NCBI RefSeq assembly: GCF_011397635.1
Contig: NC_064752.1
Coordinates: forward strand, 3,861,001 to 3,925,000
DNA: 64,000 bases
Source: Epinephelus fuscoguttatus
Taxonomy: Eukaryota; Chordata; Actinopteri; Perciformes; Serranidae
Reading direction: 5' to 3'
The notes under the pieces were generated by a model. It searched no databases, was not told the DNA's origin, and saw only the letters and a list, made by a program, of their open reading frames with translations. Positions 1 to 10,634 of this stretch are shown one piece after another. Position 1 is the first letter of the stretch, and every line of letters begins with the position of its first letter. Made by a program: the position numbers and the translations under genes.

Positions 1-148
1 TTGGATGTTAACGATACTTAAAACCTGACCTGCAGAATGCAAAAATCTTAAATTATTGTAAAAAAAAAAAAAAAAAAACCCACAATGATAAAATAATAAT
101 GTGTTACCTAGTGTAGACACCCTAAGGGATAGTTGGCAAAGAATTAAT

Positions 149-189
<41 letters not shown>

Positions 190-442
190 TATAAATATTT
201 GGTTGCGCCGCCTGACATTTTTTTTGTCATGAAGTTAAAAATACTGTTAAAAATGAGTTAAAACTGTTAGAAAATTTATTCAATAAATAAGAATTGTTCA
301 AACACATTGTTCTGGACTCAAAAATATGCACTACATCTATATTGAAAATACTTTTTAAAAATACCTTTTTAGAAGCTTTATTTGTCATTGACCCATATGT
401 TTGTGTGTTCATATTTTTATATATTTATATGTTTGTGTTGTG
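1..442. other. AT-rich spacer without a gene
   Basis: The stretch holds a poly-A run at about 60-78 and an (AT)n microsatellite at about 150-186. No splice-bounded coding segment or transposon protein was recognised. It ends where the 44-bp minisatellite starts. Confidence 0.6.
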
Positions 443-2250
443 AGAACATGTCAGAGCTCCCGGAGGAAACCCACGCTGACACAGGGAGAACATGTCAGAG
501 CACCTGGAGGAAACCCACGCTGACACAGGGAGAACATGTGGGAGCACCTGGAGGAAACCCACACTGACACGAGAAGAACATGTGGGAGCACCTGGAGGAA
601 ACCCACACTGACACGAGAAGAACATGTGGGAGCACCTGGAGGAAACCCACACTGACACGGGGAGAACATGTCAGAGCACCTGGAGGAAACCCACGCTGAC
701 ACAGGGAGAACATGTCAGAGCACCTGGAGGAAACCTACGCTGACACAGGGAGAACATGTCAGAGCACCTGGAGGAAACCCACACTGACACGAGAAGAACA
801 TGTCAGAGCACCTAGAGGAAACCCACGCTGACACAGGGAGAACATGTCAGAGCACCTGGAGGAAACCCACACTGACACAGGGAGAACATGTCAGAGCACC
901 TGGAGGAAACCCACGCTGACACAGGGAGAACATGTCAGAGCACCTGGAGGAAACCCACGCTGACACGAGAAGAACATGTCAGAGCACCTGGAGGAAACCC
1001 ATGCTGACACAGGGAGAACATGTCAGAGCACCTGGAGGAAACCCACGCTGACACGAGAAGAACATGTCAGAGCACCTGGAGGAAACCCATGCTGACACGG
1101 GGAGAACATGTCAGAGCACCTGGAGGAAACCCACGCTGACACGAGAAGAACATGTCAGAGCACCTGGAGGAAACCCACGCTGACACAGGGAGAACATGTT
1201 GGAGCACCTGGAGGAAACCCACGCTGACACGGGGAGAACATGTCGGAGCACCTGGAGGAAACCCACGCTGACACGAGGAGAACATGTCGGAGTACCCGGA
1301 GGTAACCCACGCTGACACGGGGAGAACATGTCGGAGCACCCGGAGGAAACCCACGCTGACACAGGGAGAACATGTCAGAGCACCCGGAGGTAACCCATGC
1401 TGACACGGGGAGAACATGTCAGAGCACCTGGAGGAAACCCACGCTGACACGAGAAGAACATGTCAGAGCACCTGGAGGAAACCCACGCTGACACGGGGAG
1501 AACATGTCAGAGCACCTGGAGGAAACCCACGCTGACACGAGAAGAACATGTCAGAGCACCTGGAGGAAACCCACGCTGACACAGGGAGAACATGTCAGAG
1601 CACCTGGAGGAAACCCACGCTGACACGAGAAGAACATGTCAGAGCACCTGGAGGAAACCCACGCTGACACGGGGAGAACATGTCAGAGCACCTGGAGGAA
1701 ACCCACGCTGACACGAGAAGAACATGTCAGAGCACCTGGAGGAAACCCACGCTGACACAGGGAGAACATGTCGGAGCACCTGGAGGAAACCCACGCTGAC
1801 ACAGGGAGAACATGTCAGAGCACCTGGAGGAAACCCACGCTGACACAGGGAGAACATGTCAGAGCACCTGGAGGAAACCCACTCTGACACAGGGAGAACA
1901 TGTCAGAGCACCTGGAGGAAACCCACTCTGACACAGGGAGAACATGTGTGAGCACCTGGAGGAAACCCACGCTGACACAGGGAGAACATGTCAGAGCACC
2001 TGGAGGAAACCCACGCTGACACAGGGAGAACATGTCAGAGCACCTGGAGGAAACCCACGCTGACAGAATGAGAACATGTCAGAGCACCTGGAGGAAACCC
2101 ACGCTGACACAGGGAGAACATGTCAGAGCACCTGGAGGAAACCCACGCTGACACAGGGAGAACATGTCAGAGCACCTGGAGGAAACCCACGCTGACACGG
2201 GGAGAACATGTCAGAGCACCTGGAGGAAACCCACGCTGACACAGGGAGAA
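443..2250. repeat. 44-bp minisatellite, about 41 copies, inside a SINE
   Basis: The period is 44 bp, with a core reading GAGAACATGTCAGAGCACC followed by TGGAGGAAACCCACGCTGAC. Units differ at a few positions (ACAGGG, ACGGGG or ACGAGAA; GTCAGAG, GTCGGAG or GTGGGAG), which gives variant classes that recur along the array. The same core occurs once, unamplified, in the intact SINE at 56291-56658, so this array is an internal expansion of that SINE body. Minus-strand open frames of 70-130 codons here are repeat translation. Confidence 0.95.
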
Positions 2251-2345
2251 CATGCAAACTCCATACAGAAGGGCTTCCTCCTGGGATCGAACCAAGAACT
2301 ATCTTGCTGTGAGGCAACAGTGCTAACCACCACACCACTGTGCTC
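2251..2345 (-). mobile_element. tRNA-like head of a SINE (minus strand)
   Basis: The sequence follows the last minisatellite unit without a break. On the minus strand it carries a tRNA-like head (GTGGTGTGGTGGTTAGCACT, A-box like) and a B-box like GGTTCGATCCC. It matches the head of the SINE at 56291-56658. With the 44-bp array it forms one enlarged SINE copy. Confidence 0.75.
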
Positions 2346-2356
2346 ATCATCATTAA

Positions 2357-2385
2357 TTTTATTATTATTATTATTATTATTATTA
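2357..2385. repeat. (TTA)n microsatellite
   Basis: Tandem ATT/TTA trinucleotides lie directly after the SINE head. Confidence 0.9.
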
Positions 2386-2508
2386 TATGTTCGTATATTT
2401 ATGTTTGTGTATGTTAATATATTTGAAGTAGTACTGACCTGACAGTCATGTGTGAGCGTCGTCCTCGTCTGTGAATCTGTCTGTGTTTGATCATCAGGTT
2501 CCAGGGCT

Positions 2509-2511
<3 letters not shown>

Positions 2512-2549
<38 letters not shown>
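2512..2549. repeat. (CA)n microsatellite
   Basis: About 19 uninterrupted CA dinucleotides. Confidence 0.95.
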
Positions 2550-2554
<5 letters not shown>

Positions 2555-2623
2555 CTTATCAATAACTGATCAATGAATCAACATAAGGAACATTTAATAT
2601 CTGAAACTGTCAAAATGTCTTCA

Positions 2624-3360
2624 TGCTAACAGTTAGCCGTATGATGCTAACAGTCAGTCATATGATGCTAACAGTTAGTCATATGATGCTAAAAGTTAAC
2701 CATATGATGCTAACAGTCAGTCATATGATGCTAAAAGTTACCCGTATGATGCTAACAGTCAGTCATATGATGCTAACAGTTAGTCATATGATGCTAACAG
2801 TCAGTCATATGATGCTAAGTTACCCGTATGATGCTAACAGTTAGTCATATGATGCTAACAGTCAGTCATATGATGCTAAAAGTTAGTCATATGATGCTAA
2901 CAGTCAGTCATATGATGCTAACAGTCAGTCATATGATGCTAATAGTTACCCGTATGATGCTAACAGTCAGTCATATGATGCTAACAGTTAGTCATATGAT
3001 GCTAACAGTCGGTCATATGATGCTAACAGTCAGTCATATGATGCTAAAAGTTACCCGTATGATGCTAACAGTCAGTCATATGATGCTAACAGTTAGTCAT
3101 ATGATGCTAACAGTCGGTCATATGATGCTAACAGTCAGTCATATGATGCTAAAAGTTACCCGTATGATGCTAACAGTCAGTCATATGATGCTAACAGTTA
3201 GTCATATGATGCTAACAGTCGGTCATATGATGCTAACAGTCAGACATATGATGCTAAAAGTTACCCGTATGATGCTAACAGTTAGTCATATGATGCTAAG
3301 AGTCAGTCATATGATGGTAACACTTAGCCCTATGATACTAACAGTTAGCTGCATAATGCT
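2624..3360. repeat. 21-bp minisatellite
   Basis: The unit is 21 bp: TATGATGCTAACAGTCAGTCA, with TTAGTCA, CGGTCA and TTACCCG variants. There are about 35 copies. A 4-5 unit higher-order order (AGTCAG, AGTTAG, AGTCGG, AGTCAG, AAGTTACCCG) repeats three times between about 2940 and 3260. Because 21 is a multiple of three, the plus strand reads as a 184-codon false protein. Confidence 0.95.
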
Positions 3361-3500
3361 AAGCAGGATCAGTGAAAACTGAGTTTGTTCAGCTTGAGAT
3401 GAAACTCTGAGTTTTCCGTTTCACAAAGCCAGTTCAGTGTAACTCTTAGTCAGTTACGGTGATGTGGTGATGTTACCACCCACCCCTGGGTCGTCCAGAC
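3361..3500. mobile_element. Fragment resembling a Harbinger-type end
   Basis: The phrase GATCAGTGAAAACTGAGTTTG followed by GAGATGAAACTCTGAG also occurs near 8330 and in the ends of the element at 60758-62217. It is probably a decayed terminal piece of the same transposon family. Confidence 0.4.
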
Positions 3501-3721
3501 CACAATGTCATTCTTTTACTCCCACGATACAGGCAGAAATTGAAAACAAAAAATCCAGAACAAAATCATTAAAACATGGGACAATGACTCTATTGAAGCT
3601 CTCAGGGGCTGCATAGAATCGACTGATTGGGATGTGTTTTTCAAAAACAACAACTGAGGAGTTTGCCCTTCTGTATTTAAGAAGGGCAAACTCCTCAGGT
3701 CCAGTTTCTGCTGTTTATTTA
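3500..3721 (+). mobile_element. Retroelement coding fragment with a 19-bp hairpin
   Basis: The plus strand reads as a short degenerate frame (IEALRGCIESTDWDVFFKNN) typical of fish retroelement ORF debris. It ends in a perfect 19-bp inverted repeat at 3654-3672 and 3680-3698 with a 7-base loop. The Tc1 element is inserted immediately downstream. Confidence 0.4.
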
Positions 3722-5337
3722 CAGTACAGGCTAAAAGTTTGGACACGCCTTCTCATTCAATGCGTTTTCTTTATTTTCATGACTATTTACATTGTAGATT
3801 CTCACTGAAGGCATCAAAACTATGAATGAACACATGTGGAGTTATGTACTTAACAAAAAAAGGTGAAATAACTGAAAACATGTTTTATATTCTAGTTTCT
3901 TCAAAATAGCCACCCTTTGCTCTGATTACTGCTTTGCACACTCTTGGCATTCTCTCCATGAGCTTCAAGAGGTAGTCACCTGAAATGGTTTCCAACAGTC
4001 TTGAAGGAGTTCCCAGAGGTGTTTAGCACTTGTTGGCCCCTTTGCCTTCACTCTGCGGTCCAGCTCACCCCAAACCATCTCCATTGGGTTCAGGTCCGGT
4101 GACTGTGGAGGCCAGGTCATCTGCCGCAGCACTCCATCACTCTCCTTCTTGGTCAAATAGCCCTTACACAGCCTGGAGGTGTGTTTGGGGTCATTGTCCT
4201 GTTGAAAAATAAATGATCGTCCAACTAAACGCAAACCGGATGGGATGGCATGTCACTGCAGGATGCTGTGGTAGCCATGCTGGTTCAGTGTGCCTTCAAT
4301 TTTGAATAAATCCCCAACAGTGTCACCAGCAAAACACCCCCACACCATCACACCTCCTCCTCCATGCTTCACAGTGGGAACCAGGCATGTTCACCTTTTC
4401 TGCGTCTCACAAAGACACGGCGGTTGGAACCAAAGATCTCAAATTTGGACTCATCAGACCAAAGCACAGATTTCCACTGGTCTAATGTCCATTCCTTGTG
4501 TTTCTTGGCCCAAACAAATCTCTTCTGCTTGTTGCCTCTCCTTAGCAGTGGTTTCCTAGCAGCTATTTGACCATGAAGGCCTGATTCACTCAGTCTCCTC
4601 TTAACAGTTGTTCTAGAGATGGGTCTGCTGCTAGAACTCTGTGTGGCATTCATCTGGTCTCTGATCTGAGCTGCTGTTAACTTGCGATTTCTGAGGCTGG
4701 TGACTCGGATGAACTTATCCTCAGAAGCAGAGGTGACTCTTGGTCTTCCTTTCCTGGGTCGGTCCTCATGTGTGCCAGTTTACTTTGTAGCGCTTGATGG
4801 TTTTTGCGACTCCACTTGGGGACACATTTAAAGTTTTTGCAATTTTCCGGACTGACTGACCTTCATTTCTTAAAGTAATGATGGCCACTCGTTTTTCTTT
4901 AGTTAGCTGATTGGTTCTTGGCATAATATGAATTTTAACAGTTGTCCAATAGGGCTGTCGGCTGTGTATTAACCTGACTTCTGCACAACACAACTGATGG
5001 TCCCAACCCCATTGATAAAGCAAGAAATTCCACTAATTAACCCTGATAAGGCACACCTGTGAAGTGGAAACCATTTCAGGTGACTACCTCTTGAAGCTCA
5101 TGGAGAGAATGCCAAGAGTGTGCAAAGCAGTAATCAGAGCAAAGGGTGGCTATTTTGAAGAAACTAGAATATAAAACATGTTTTCAGTTATTTCACCTTT
5201 TTTTGTTAAGTACATAACTCCACATGTGTTCATTCATAGTTTTGATGCCTTCAGTGAGAATCTACAATGTAAATAGTCATGAAAATAAAGAAAACGCATT
5301 GAATGAGAAGGTGTGTCCAAACTTTTGGCCTGTACTG
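3722..5337 (-). mobile_element. Tc1/mariner DNA transposon with ~200-bp inverted repeats
   Basis: Both ends carry long inverted repeats starting CAGTACAGGC (left) and ending GGCCTGTACTG (right). The match continues for roughly 200 bp through the ACTATTTACATTGTAGATTC segment and its complement. TA dinucleotides flank both ends (3720-3721 and 5338-5339), as expected for Tc1 target duplication. The element is 1,616 bp and holds a broken transposase on the minus strand. It sits inside a Penelope-like fragment. Confidence 0.92.
3965..4936 (-). pseudogene. Tc1-like transposase, inactivated
   Basis: The minus strand encodes an N-terminal helix-turn-helix region (TLRNEGQSVRKIAKTLNVSP), then WSDESKFEIFG around the first catalytic Asp. 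Further on come FQQDNDPKHTS with the second Asp and NPMEMVWGELD with the acidic third position, so the DD34E core is recognisable. These pieces lie in different frames: 4766-4936, 4369-4653 and 3965-4234, with frame changes and stops between them. The normal family protein is about 340 residues in one frame. The copy cannot make an active enzyme as it stands. Confidence 0.85.
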
Positions 5338-5900
5338 TATATCTAAAGGAGAAGGCTCACTCCTTTGAGGACAGCAATGTGAAAATCTTGGACAGAGAGG
5401 ACAGACGGTTCGAAAGAGGGGTGAAAGAATCCATCTACGTTAAAATAGAGAAGCCGTCTCTAAACAGGGGAGGTGGCCTGAGGCACCACCTATCCCCCAT
5501 TTACAATGCGGCCCTTGCTGCTGTACCTAAGAGATTGAACAACAAAGACTGCCCGAAACTAACCTCAAGTGGCTCTAAGAAACACAACGACAGTCGTTCA
5601 CTGGTAACCACACATCATGCCTAACGACTGTTGCTCACCAGTGGCCCCACTCACTCCTAACGACTGTCGCTCACTAGTGTGACTCACCTGACCCAAACAA
5701 TGGTCCAGTGAAACTCCACTAACGAAGTATTGTCTTATGAGGGTGGTGGGTGTACACCTCCACAGAGGTTAAAAACCTGAGTCTTACTCCACTGTTTGTC
5801 AGACTAGTGAGGACTAGTCAGACCGATGCGTTGAGAACTGATGAAGCCGCTTGGATAAGAGGCGAAACGTCTTCTAGACAAAATCAAAGTCCAGTTGCCT
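5338..5900 (+). mobile_element. Penelope-like element, 3' part with GIY-YIG-domain tail
   Basis: The plus-strand frame at about 5340-5530 contains HSFEDSNVKILDREDRRFER followed by SIYVKIEKPSLNRGGGLRHH. This is a signature of the C-terminal GIY-YIG endonuclease region of fish Penelope-like retroelements. The downstream part carries the usual 3' tail phrase GATGAAGCCGCTTGGATAAG plus GGCGAAACGTCTTC. The frame is open to 5624, but the reverse transcriptase is absent. The Tc1 element interrupts it upstream. Confidence 0.75.
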
Positions 5901-5904
5901 ACGA

Positions 5905-6345
5905 TTTAATTGTTGCTAGTAATGCTAGCAAAACGTCAGCAATATGGAACTTTTATACACTGGAAGGTGAAGGCAGCACAACAGCCACTTGTAAAATGTG
6001 TAAGTCTAGCGTTTCATGAGGGGGAAAAGACAGAGCTCATTTCAACACAACCAATATGATACGCCATCTGGAAAGGAAACATCCATCACAGCATGCCGAG
6101 TTCGAGGCAGCAAGTAAAAAGCCACAGAACCAACCAACATTGGCGGAGGCTTTGAAAAGGAGAGAGAAATTTCCCTAGGACCACAATGAAGCCAAAAAGA
6201 TCACAGCCAAGATAAACAGACCTCATGGGACAACTTGGATGCATTCTTTTTTTTCCTTTCTTAATGCTTTGCAGAGTATCGGATCGGACTCGGTTTCAAA
6301 ATAAAGGATCGGATGCAAAAAAAATGTGATCTGGACATCCCTAGC
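5905..6345 (+). pseudogene. hAT transposon remnant with BED zinc finger
   Basis: The plus strand reads SAIWNFYTLEGEGSTTATCK, then CKMCKSSVS, a stop, and NTTNMIRHLERKHPSQH. This is the C-x2-C...H-x4-H BED finger of ZBED/hAT-type transposases. Stops follow and the catalytic part is missing. The piece ends in GATCTGGACATCCCTA, which resembles a hAT terminal repeat read outward. It looks like an internally deleted element. Confidence 0.65.
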
Positions 6346-6429
6346 ACCCGTAACATATGCTCAGTTTGCTTCAGTCATTCATTCATTTGAACGTTGTTGT
6401 ATTGCCTGCCTTTAGTAATATCATTAATT

Positions 6430-6628
6430 AAAGATTATTTTTATGGGCGTTTTGCCTTTATTGACAGGACAGAGAGTGAAATGGGGAGACACAGAGAGAG
6501 AGAGAGAGAGACTGGGGACTGACATGCAGCAAAGAGCCACGAGCCGGATTCGAACCCGCAGCCGCTGCAACGAGGCGATGCCCCTGAACATGGGGCGCCG
6601 GCACTATCCACTACGCTACCGACGCCCC
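6430..6628 (-). mobile_element. tRNA-derived SINE with 16-bp target duplication
   Basis: On the minus strand the element starts GGGGCGTCGGTAGCGTAGTG (A-box like), continues to a B-box GGGTTCGAATCCG and ends in an A-rich tail. Perfect 16-bp duplications AGTAATATCATTAATT flank it at 6414-6429 and 6629-6644. A (GA)n run lies inside. It belongs to the same family as the copy at 8883-9050. Confidence 0.88.
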
Positions 6629-6916
6629 AGTAATATCATTAATTCATTTCACTACTTGGGATTCAGGTGGGTGAGTGTGAGCTAGCATTTTCAATATGAC
6701 CATTTCATTTCAGTTTGTGGCTGGTAGCCTATATTCCTTTTTTAATTCACTTCGCTCCTTAGTAATTAAACAATATCTCTCAACGTGTTGTCCACATTTA
6801 TATATCCTGCATGAACCAACACGGTGAGAACAAACGGGGCGCATTATCTAAGATGCGCTTTTTGTAGTCCATCTTCAGAACATTGTAGTTTCACCACAGT
6901 AGACCCACATCAAGAC

Positions 6917-7450
6917 AGCTGCGTTCAGAGGGCTCGGAGGTTTCCGAGGACCTGGCGTGAAAAGCCCGGAAAAAAACCCTACTTCCAGAAAAATTGCGTT
7001 CAACGCCTCACATTGGACCTTGGACGTAAACAAATACAGCTGTACGAGGCTATCTCTGCTGTAGCCCAATGGAGCTGGGCTGATGTTGTTAGCCTTTTTG
7101 GCTAAATGAGGAGGTCAAAGACGTTTTGCTAACGTATGGTGTCGGCAATGTTACTAATTCTACGTATAATTATACACGGAATATTCAAATTACATGGAGC
7201 AGTGGACAATTTGCTTAAAGATGTCTTTGAGATGCATTTTTTTACCCAAGAAAAATAATTTGACTCGCTGGTAGCAAAGGGGGCCGCCATTGCTGTAAAG
7301 TCATGCCGCATCAACTCGGGGTCCTCGGGTTGCTACACTTCAGCAGGATGTTCCGAGTGAAAAATTCCGCTCCGACCACGTGTTCAAAGCACTTTTCCCC
7401 ACGAGTTAATGGTCGGGACCTCGGAACCTCCGACCTTATGAACGCCGCTC
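6917..7450. mobile_element. MITE-like element with ~33-bp imperfect inverted ends
   Basis: The left end GCTGCGTTCAGAGGGCTCGG pairs with the right end read on the other strand (GCGGCGTTCATAAGGTCGGA). The match continues through GGTTTCCGAGG versus GGTTCCGAGG. No transposase frame is present. No clear target duplication was seen, so the family is unassigned. Confidence 0.55.
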
Positions 7451-7630
7451 AACATCCACCGTGCATCAACACGTGGCCCAGTGTAAGTGCAGTCGGATCC
7501 TCTCAGCACCTTAGGAGTTCTCCTCCACATGTTCCCTTGACCTCGTGACGTTTTCCTTCGAGCTCAAGGGGAAATGGTTAGGAAAAGACGATAGTAGGGA
7601 CTTTTCGACCGTAGCCATGTGTCTGACCAA

Positions 7631-7793
7631 TGACGTCACAGCGTGTCTAACAATGACGTCACAGCGTGTCTAACCAATGACGTCACAGTGTTTCATCTAA
7701 ACTGAGTCGAAGTGTTTCATTAAAGGTTCTGTTTATTTTACTGAAAAACAAACAACTGTTGTTTCTGTTTATGTGTCAACAGCAGTGACGTCA
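7631..7793. promoter_or_regulatory. Four palindromic CRE sites, three in a tandem repeat
   Basis: TGACGTCA occurs at 7631-7638, 7654-7661, 7678-7685 and 7786-7793. The first three lie in a 23-24-bp repeated block, with CCAAT or ACAAT directly upstream of each CRE. CREB/ATF proteins bind this palindrome. The sites lie just inside the first intron of the putative minus-strand gene starting at 7970, and use by that CpG-rich promoter is an inference. Confidence 0.6.
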
Positions 7794-7895
7794 GTTACAA
7801 CACAACACACTGTTCAGGACGCGCTCTGACAGAATGAAGTCAGACTAGAAGCTAGCTAAGCTAACTCGTTAGCCACTGTTAGCTGCTGTTCTTAC

Positions 7896-7970
7896 CGGGC
7901 TCTGTTCCGGCTGCTCCGGTCCGTCCTGTTCCAGCCAGTCCCGGCCTCCCTCACTGCGGTGGGCTCCCAT
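7896..7970 (-). CDS. First coding exon of an unidentified gene (25 codons)
   Basis: An ATG in good context (CTACCATGG) opens 25 codons, starting MGAHRSEGGRDWLEQDG. They end exactly at a strong donor, CCG|GTAAGAAC. The surrounding 7.85-8.15 kb is CpG-rich, with no TATA box seen. The remaining exons would lie to the left, but 1-7.8 kb is almost all repeats, so they are outside the window. The MGA start and acidic, Gln-rich leader are compatible with dnttip1, but this is a guess from a very short peptide. It could also be a chance frame in a CpG island. Confidence 0.45.
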
Positions 7971-8260
7971 GGTAGAACCGCTGCTCACCCGCTCCGGTCC
8001 GATCCGGGACCAACCGAGTTAACACCGTTCGGATGAGCTCGGCTAGGCTAACAGCAGCTAAAGCTAACAGCGGCAGCGGATGTTAGCGGTTTGATCTCCG
8101 GTTTGTTCCCGTGGATCACCGCGCTGACAGACACCGGGAGGCTCAGAGAGCGTTACTGAGCAACTGATAATCGATAACAAACACGGACTGATATCAGAGA
8201 CTATTGATAAACCTCTTTGTTTCCAGGAAGTTACACCCCGTTTCTTCCTCTGCTAATGTA
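7971..8260 (-). promoter_or_regulatory. CpG-rich putative promoter and 5' UTR
   Basis: The block upstream of the 7970 ATG is rich in CCGG, GCGC and CGG dinucleotide contexts, unlike its neighbours. No TATA box was seen. It would serve the minus-strand exon at 7896-7970. No start site can be fixed from sequence. Confidence 0.4.
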
Positions 8261-8319
8261 AAGTTTCCGGTCATTAATTTCAAAATAAAGGCACCCTCCC
8301 TGCAGATCCAAACATCCGG

Positions 8320-9250
8320 GTCCTATTTCAGAAAGATCAGTGAAACTCTGAGTTTGTTCAGCCTGAGATGAAACCCTGAGTCAGTTACTATGGCAACACA
8401 CTCTGTGAAGCTAACCTGCTGAGTCACAGGTTTGCTTCATGTCAGCCTGAGGCTGAGCGTGTAGCAGGAAGTAGAAACATGGCGTGTCCTTTAGTGAATG
8501 AAGTGGTGGAGGTTGAGGCCCAGTGTATTCAGAGGCTGTTGTGTAAGGAGAAGGTGATTAGAGCCTGTTTGGATGTCTCCCTGGAGGAGTGTCTATATGA
8601 AAGATACTGTTTGACCTCACACTCTGTCATTTATCTAACAATCTGTTCCACCCACATATATCACATATTACACATCCTGGATTTACATTATCATCACAGC
8701 ACATTTTATGCATTGTCCTTTGATTCTTTTCTTTATAACATCAGAGACACTGAACACATCAGAGAGACAGCGGTTTGTCGGCCCGTAAGAAAAGTGTCTC
8801 TGGCTCTGAAAAGACTTTGGACCCTTGTTGTGGTTTTCCCTGGACATAAATCACAGTCCATTATTAAAGTAATTACCACGGAGCATCGGTGGCTCAGTGG
8901 ATGGAGCGGACGCCCGTGATCAGACGCAGCGGCCGCGGGTTCAAACCCAGCCTGCTGTCCTGTGCTACATGTCGTTCCCTCTCTCCCCATAACGTTATGC
9001 TGTCCTGACATTAAAGGCAACAAAAGCCCAAAAATAATGTTTAAAAAAAGAACTGCAGGTTTGTCAGTGTTGATGAGAAATGAATCTACGTGGATACATG
9101 ATGCAGTGATTCATGAATACTTTTCATATATTCAGAGACTCTGCGGTGTAACTGGCTCACTGATGGGACTCAACATCCCATAATAGCTCCATGTGAGAAT
9201 AAAGGGGATTACATGAAGTCATTTCACAGCAGTTAAATGAACCTCAGCCT
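8320..9250 (+). mobile_element. Harbinger-type transposon remnant
   Basis: It begins with TTTCAGAAAGATCAGTGAAA and CTCTGAG phrases shared with the terminal region of 60758-62217. From 8479 it encodes MACPLVNEVVEVEAQ, then an RxxLCKEKVIR- and ECLYERYCLT-like segment. These resemble the N-terminus of PIF/Harbinger nucleases (HARBI1 type). The frame decays within about 80 residues, and a SINE sits in the middle. Confidence 0.5.
8883..9050 (+). mobile_element. tRNA-derived SINE (plus strand)
   Basis: The head reads GGTGGCTCAGTGGATGGAGC (A box) and the B box GGGTTCAAACCC. The body shares GTCGTTCCCTCTCTCCCC and ATTAAAGGCAA with the SINE at 6430-6628. The tail is A-rich. No clear flanking duplication was seen. 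It is not a functional tRNA gene because no cloverleaf can be completed. Confidence 0.75.
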
Positions 9251-9940
9251 AATATTGACAGAGTGAAGTCAGTAGAAACAAAACTTTTACCAGTCTGTTT
9301 GATAGCTGTGTGTTTGATGTTGAGTTTGTGCCCAGTGTGTTTGGGCTCCATCACATGACAGCTGAATAATTTATATTCAAATATATGAACACTGTTAAGA
9401 TAGAAACATGTTTCTGTATGTTAGACACATGACCTCATCACATGACATCACATCACCTCACATATGAACACGCTCTGCAGGCTGTTCCCATCACACCTCA
9501 CTCTGTTCAGCTGATGGAGCACATTGATTTTTCATGTCTTCAAATCTCTGATTCAGTTCTGGATGAAATCAGTGGCTCTGCTTTTAACTCCACTTCCTGT
9601 CTCTGAGAGTCACGTTATCTGCACTCTACTGATGATGTCTGTTGGTGCTCACTGTGAACCAGCTTCCCTCAGGATCAGTCAGCTCAGAGATCAGGATCAG
9701 AGTTTGTTGAGCCTGCCCTCTGAGATAGGGCCCTGGTTTCATTGTTATTATCAGTATTGATACTGAAACTGTTGAATGAGTCTGTGGGAGTGTTTGAACG
9801 TTACGGTCAACAGCAAGTCAGTGGTTCCTGCTGCGTCTCTGAAACTTTGACCAAACTGGATCAGAAACATTATTCATTGTACAAATTTTGTTCAGTTTAT
9901 AAAATAAAGAGGTAGAATTACATATTATTATGTATTATCA
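9251..9940. other. Spacer, no feature recognised
   Basis: Unique-looking sequence with one 78-codon frame at 9524-9760 that has no recognisable motif or splice context. Confidence 0.5.
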
Positions 9941-9949
9941 TTATTATGA

Positions 9950-10634
9950 TTTGAATTTGAGTATTTTGTTATATGCTGATGATAATGTTTTAGTTGCTGT
10001 AAATGAGATTAATTTACAAAAAATGCTGAATATTATGAGTTTATGGTGTGGTAAATGGCAACTTGCCATCAACAGTGATAAAAACTAGATTATGTATTTT
10101 AGAAGACCTTGTGAGCAGCAGAGCAACCACATATTTCAGTTTGGATTAAGTCCCTGAAAGTATGTTACTTCATATAAATATCTTGGTCTTGTTTTTAGTG
10201 AAAATATGACCTTCTCCGATGGAAGAAAATCTTTTGTGTTGAGTCAGCAGGCAGCAGGGAGAGCTTTAAGGTCTGTAATGTGTTAAATGAAAGTGTGCCT
10301 TGACCTAGGTTTTTTTTTACATTTTCAAAACTTTATGATTCAGTGGTTGGCTCAGTTTTATTTTATGCAGCAGGTGTGTGGGGTTTTAAAAATAGCCCTG
10401 ACAGTAATGCTATTCAGACTCGAGCCATGAGGTGCTTTCCAGGGGTTCACACATATACTGCTAAAGGGGCTATTGAAGGGGACACGGGATGGGTGTCATG
10501 TCTTGTGAAACAGAGATGTGAAACAGTTTGGTTGTGGAACCGCCTTGTTCAATTGCCAGAGGAAAGGCTGACCAAACAGATTTTTAACTGGGATAGAACT
10601 CATAATCATCCTTGGGCAAAAGAGGTTTCTGTAT
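9950..10634 (+). pseudogene. LINE reverse transcriptase, 5' segment of a split copy
   Basis: The plus strand encodes ILLYADDNVLVAVNE, the YADD catalytic box of reverse transcriptase. Then come GKWQLAINSDKN and SYKYLGLVFSENMTF, typical of the region after the box. Stop codons interrupt the frame. Translation continues to WNRLVQLPEERLTKQ and then breaks where an L2-like LINE has inserted. The continuation is at 12634-13101. Confidence 0.75.

Noticed and set aside
2251..9050. tRNA-like sequences at 2251-2345, 6560-6628 and 8885-8945
   Set aside because: They are heads of SINEs with diverged arms, attached to SINE bodies and tails, and in one case flanked by target duplications; not functional tRNA genes.
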